The notes under the pieces are model-generated. The model searched no databases, was not told the origin of the DNA, and saw only the letters and a program-made list of their open reading frames with translations. This document shows positions 5,037 through 5,310 of a stretch of DNA of 5,310 nucleotides, piece by piece; the stretch's first letter is position 1, and each line of letters opens with the position of its first letter. Source of the stretch: Pseudomonadota bacterium (lineage in GTDB: Bacteria > Pseudomonadota > Gammaproteobacteria > Acidithiobacillales > Acidithiobacillaceae); the NCBI GenBank assembly GCA_021818125.1, contig JAKAFG010000146.1, positions 1 through 5,310 on the forward strand, given 5' to 3'. Both the position numbers and the translations under genes were made by a program.

Positions 5037-5310
5037 ATGCCGGAAAACACTTGCAACGGGCTAAGTAGCGACGAGGCGCGGCAACGGCTTGCCCAATATG
5101 GCCCCAATGCAGTCACCGAAGAAAAACCCAAAAACTGGCTACTCTTTCTCCACAAGTTCTGGGCACCGGTACCCTGGATGCTGGAAGGCACCCTGATTCT
5201 GGAAGCCATATTGGGTAGGTGGCCAGAAGCGATCATCATCACTTTGCTCCTCATTTTTAACGGGGTGCTCGGTTTCAGCCAGGAGCGCAAGGCGCAGAGG
5301 GCGCTGGAAC
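5037..5310 (+). CDS. P-type (IIIA) plasma-membrane proton-efflux ATPase, N-terminus only (3'-truncated by window edge)
   Basis: The frame is open to the right edge and gives the first 91 residues. They begin MPENTCNGLSSDEARQRLAQYGPN and match the cation-ATPase N-terminal domain (GLS..EA..RL..YGPN, then KP.NWLLFLHKFWAPVPWMLE). The FW.P.PWMLE junction and the spacing to the second helix resemble plant and fungal plasma-membrane H+-ATPases more than Ca2+ or Cu+ pumps. The first two membrane helices lie at about 44-60 and 63-82, with FSQERKAQRALE starting the actuator linker. The phosphorylation site (DKTGT) is beyond the window, so catalytic integrity cannot be checked. The ATG at 5037 is fixed by an in-frame TAG at 5028-5030; the SD is weak (GGGA, 9 nt upstream). 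In an acidophile such a pump would export protons. The gene is divergent from the panD cluster. Confidence 0.88.
   Translation, partial: MPENTCNGLSSDEARQRLAQYGPNAVTEEKPKNWLLFLHKFWAPVPWMLEGTLILEAILGRWPEAIIITLLLIFNGVLGFSQERKAQRALE

Noticed and set aside
4988..5290. 100-codon minus-strand open frame opposite the ATPase
   Set aside because: The plus strand encodes an unmistakable P-type ATPase N-terminus over the same bases.

Overview
The window looks like ordinary chromosomal housekeeping DNA from a gamma- or beta-like proteobacterium. An Acidithiobacillus-type acidophile is my best guess. This rests on the proteobacterial Pol I, PanD, EngB and Kch sequences combined with a plant/fungal-type (IIIA) proton-pumping P-ATPase, a combination I associate with acidophiles. 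It is recognition from memory, not a database result. No mobile element, CRISPR array, rRNA or tRNA is visible.

Layout: (1) 1-1006, plus strand: the polymerase domain of DNA polymerase I (polA), cut by the left edge. (2) 1009-2271, minus strand: a Kch-type potassium channel with a C-terminal RCK domain, ending tail-to-tail with polA only 2 bp away. (3) 2337-3023, minus: the ribosome-assembly GTPase EngB/YihA. (4) 3024-3191: a 168-bp gap with a terminator-like folded element and a possible promoter that would give engB an almost leaderless message. (5) 3192-4912, minus: a tight three-gene cluster of a 39-residue single-span membrane peptide overlapping panD by ATGA, panD itself, and a 12-span MFS transporter 3 nt further on. 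(6) 4913-5036: a divergent intergenic region. (7) 5037 to the right edge, plus: the first 91 residues of a P-type H+-ATPase.

How the genes relate: polA and engB are also neighbours in E. coli, where the spot 42 RNA gene lies between them; here a potassium channel gene occupies that place. The panD cluster makes beta-alanine for pantothenate and CoA and carries a transporter of unknown substrate. The K+ channel and the H+ pump are both membrane-potential genes, which would suit an acidophile, but they are not in one operon.

Most worth checking: a Shine-Dalgarno-preceded internal ATG in kch at the position of the known internal start of E. coli Kch; the short coupled ORF ahead of panD; a 13-nt hairpin-forming repeat shared by the first codons of panD and the MFS gene; the folded element upstream of engB; and an apparently ownerless plus-strand terminator inside the engB 3' end. 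I see no clearly new multi-gene system.
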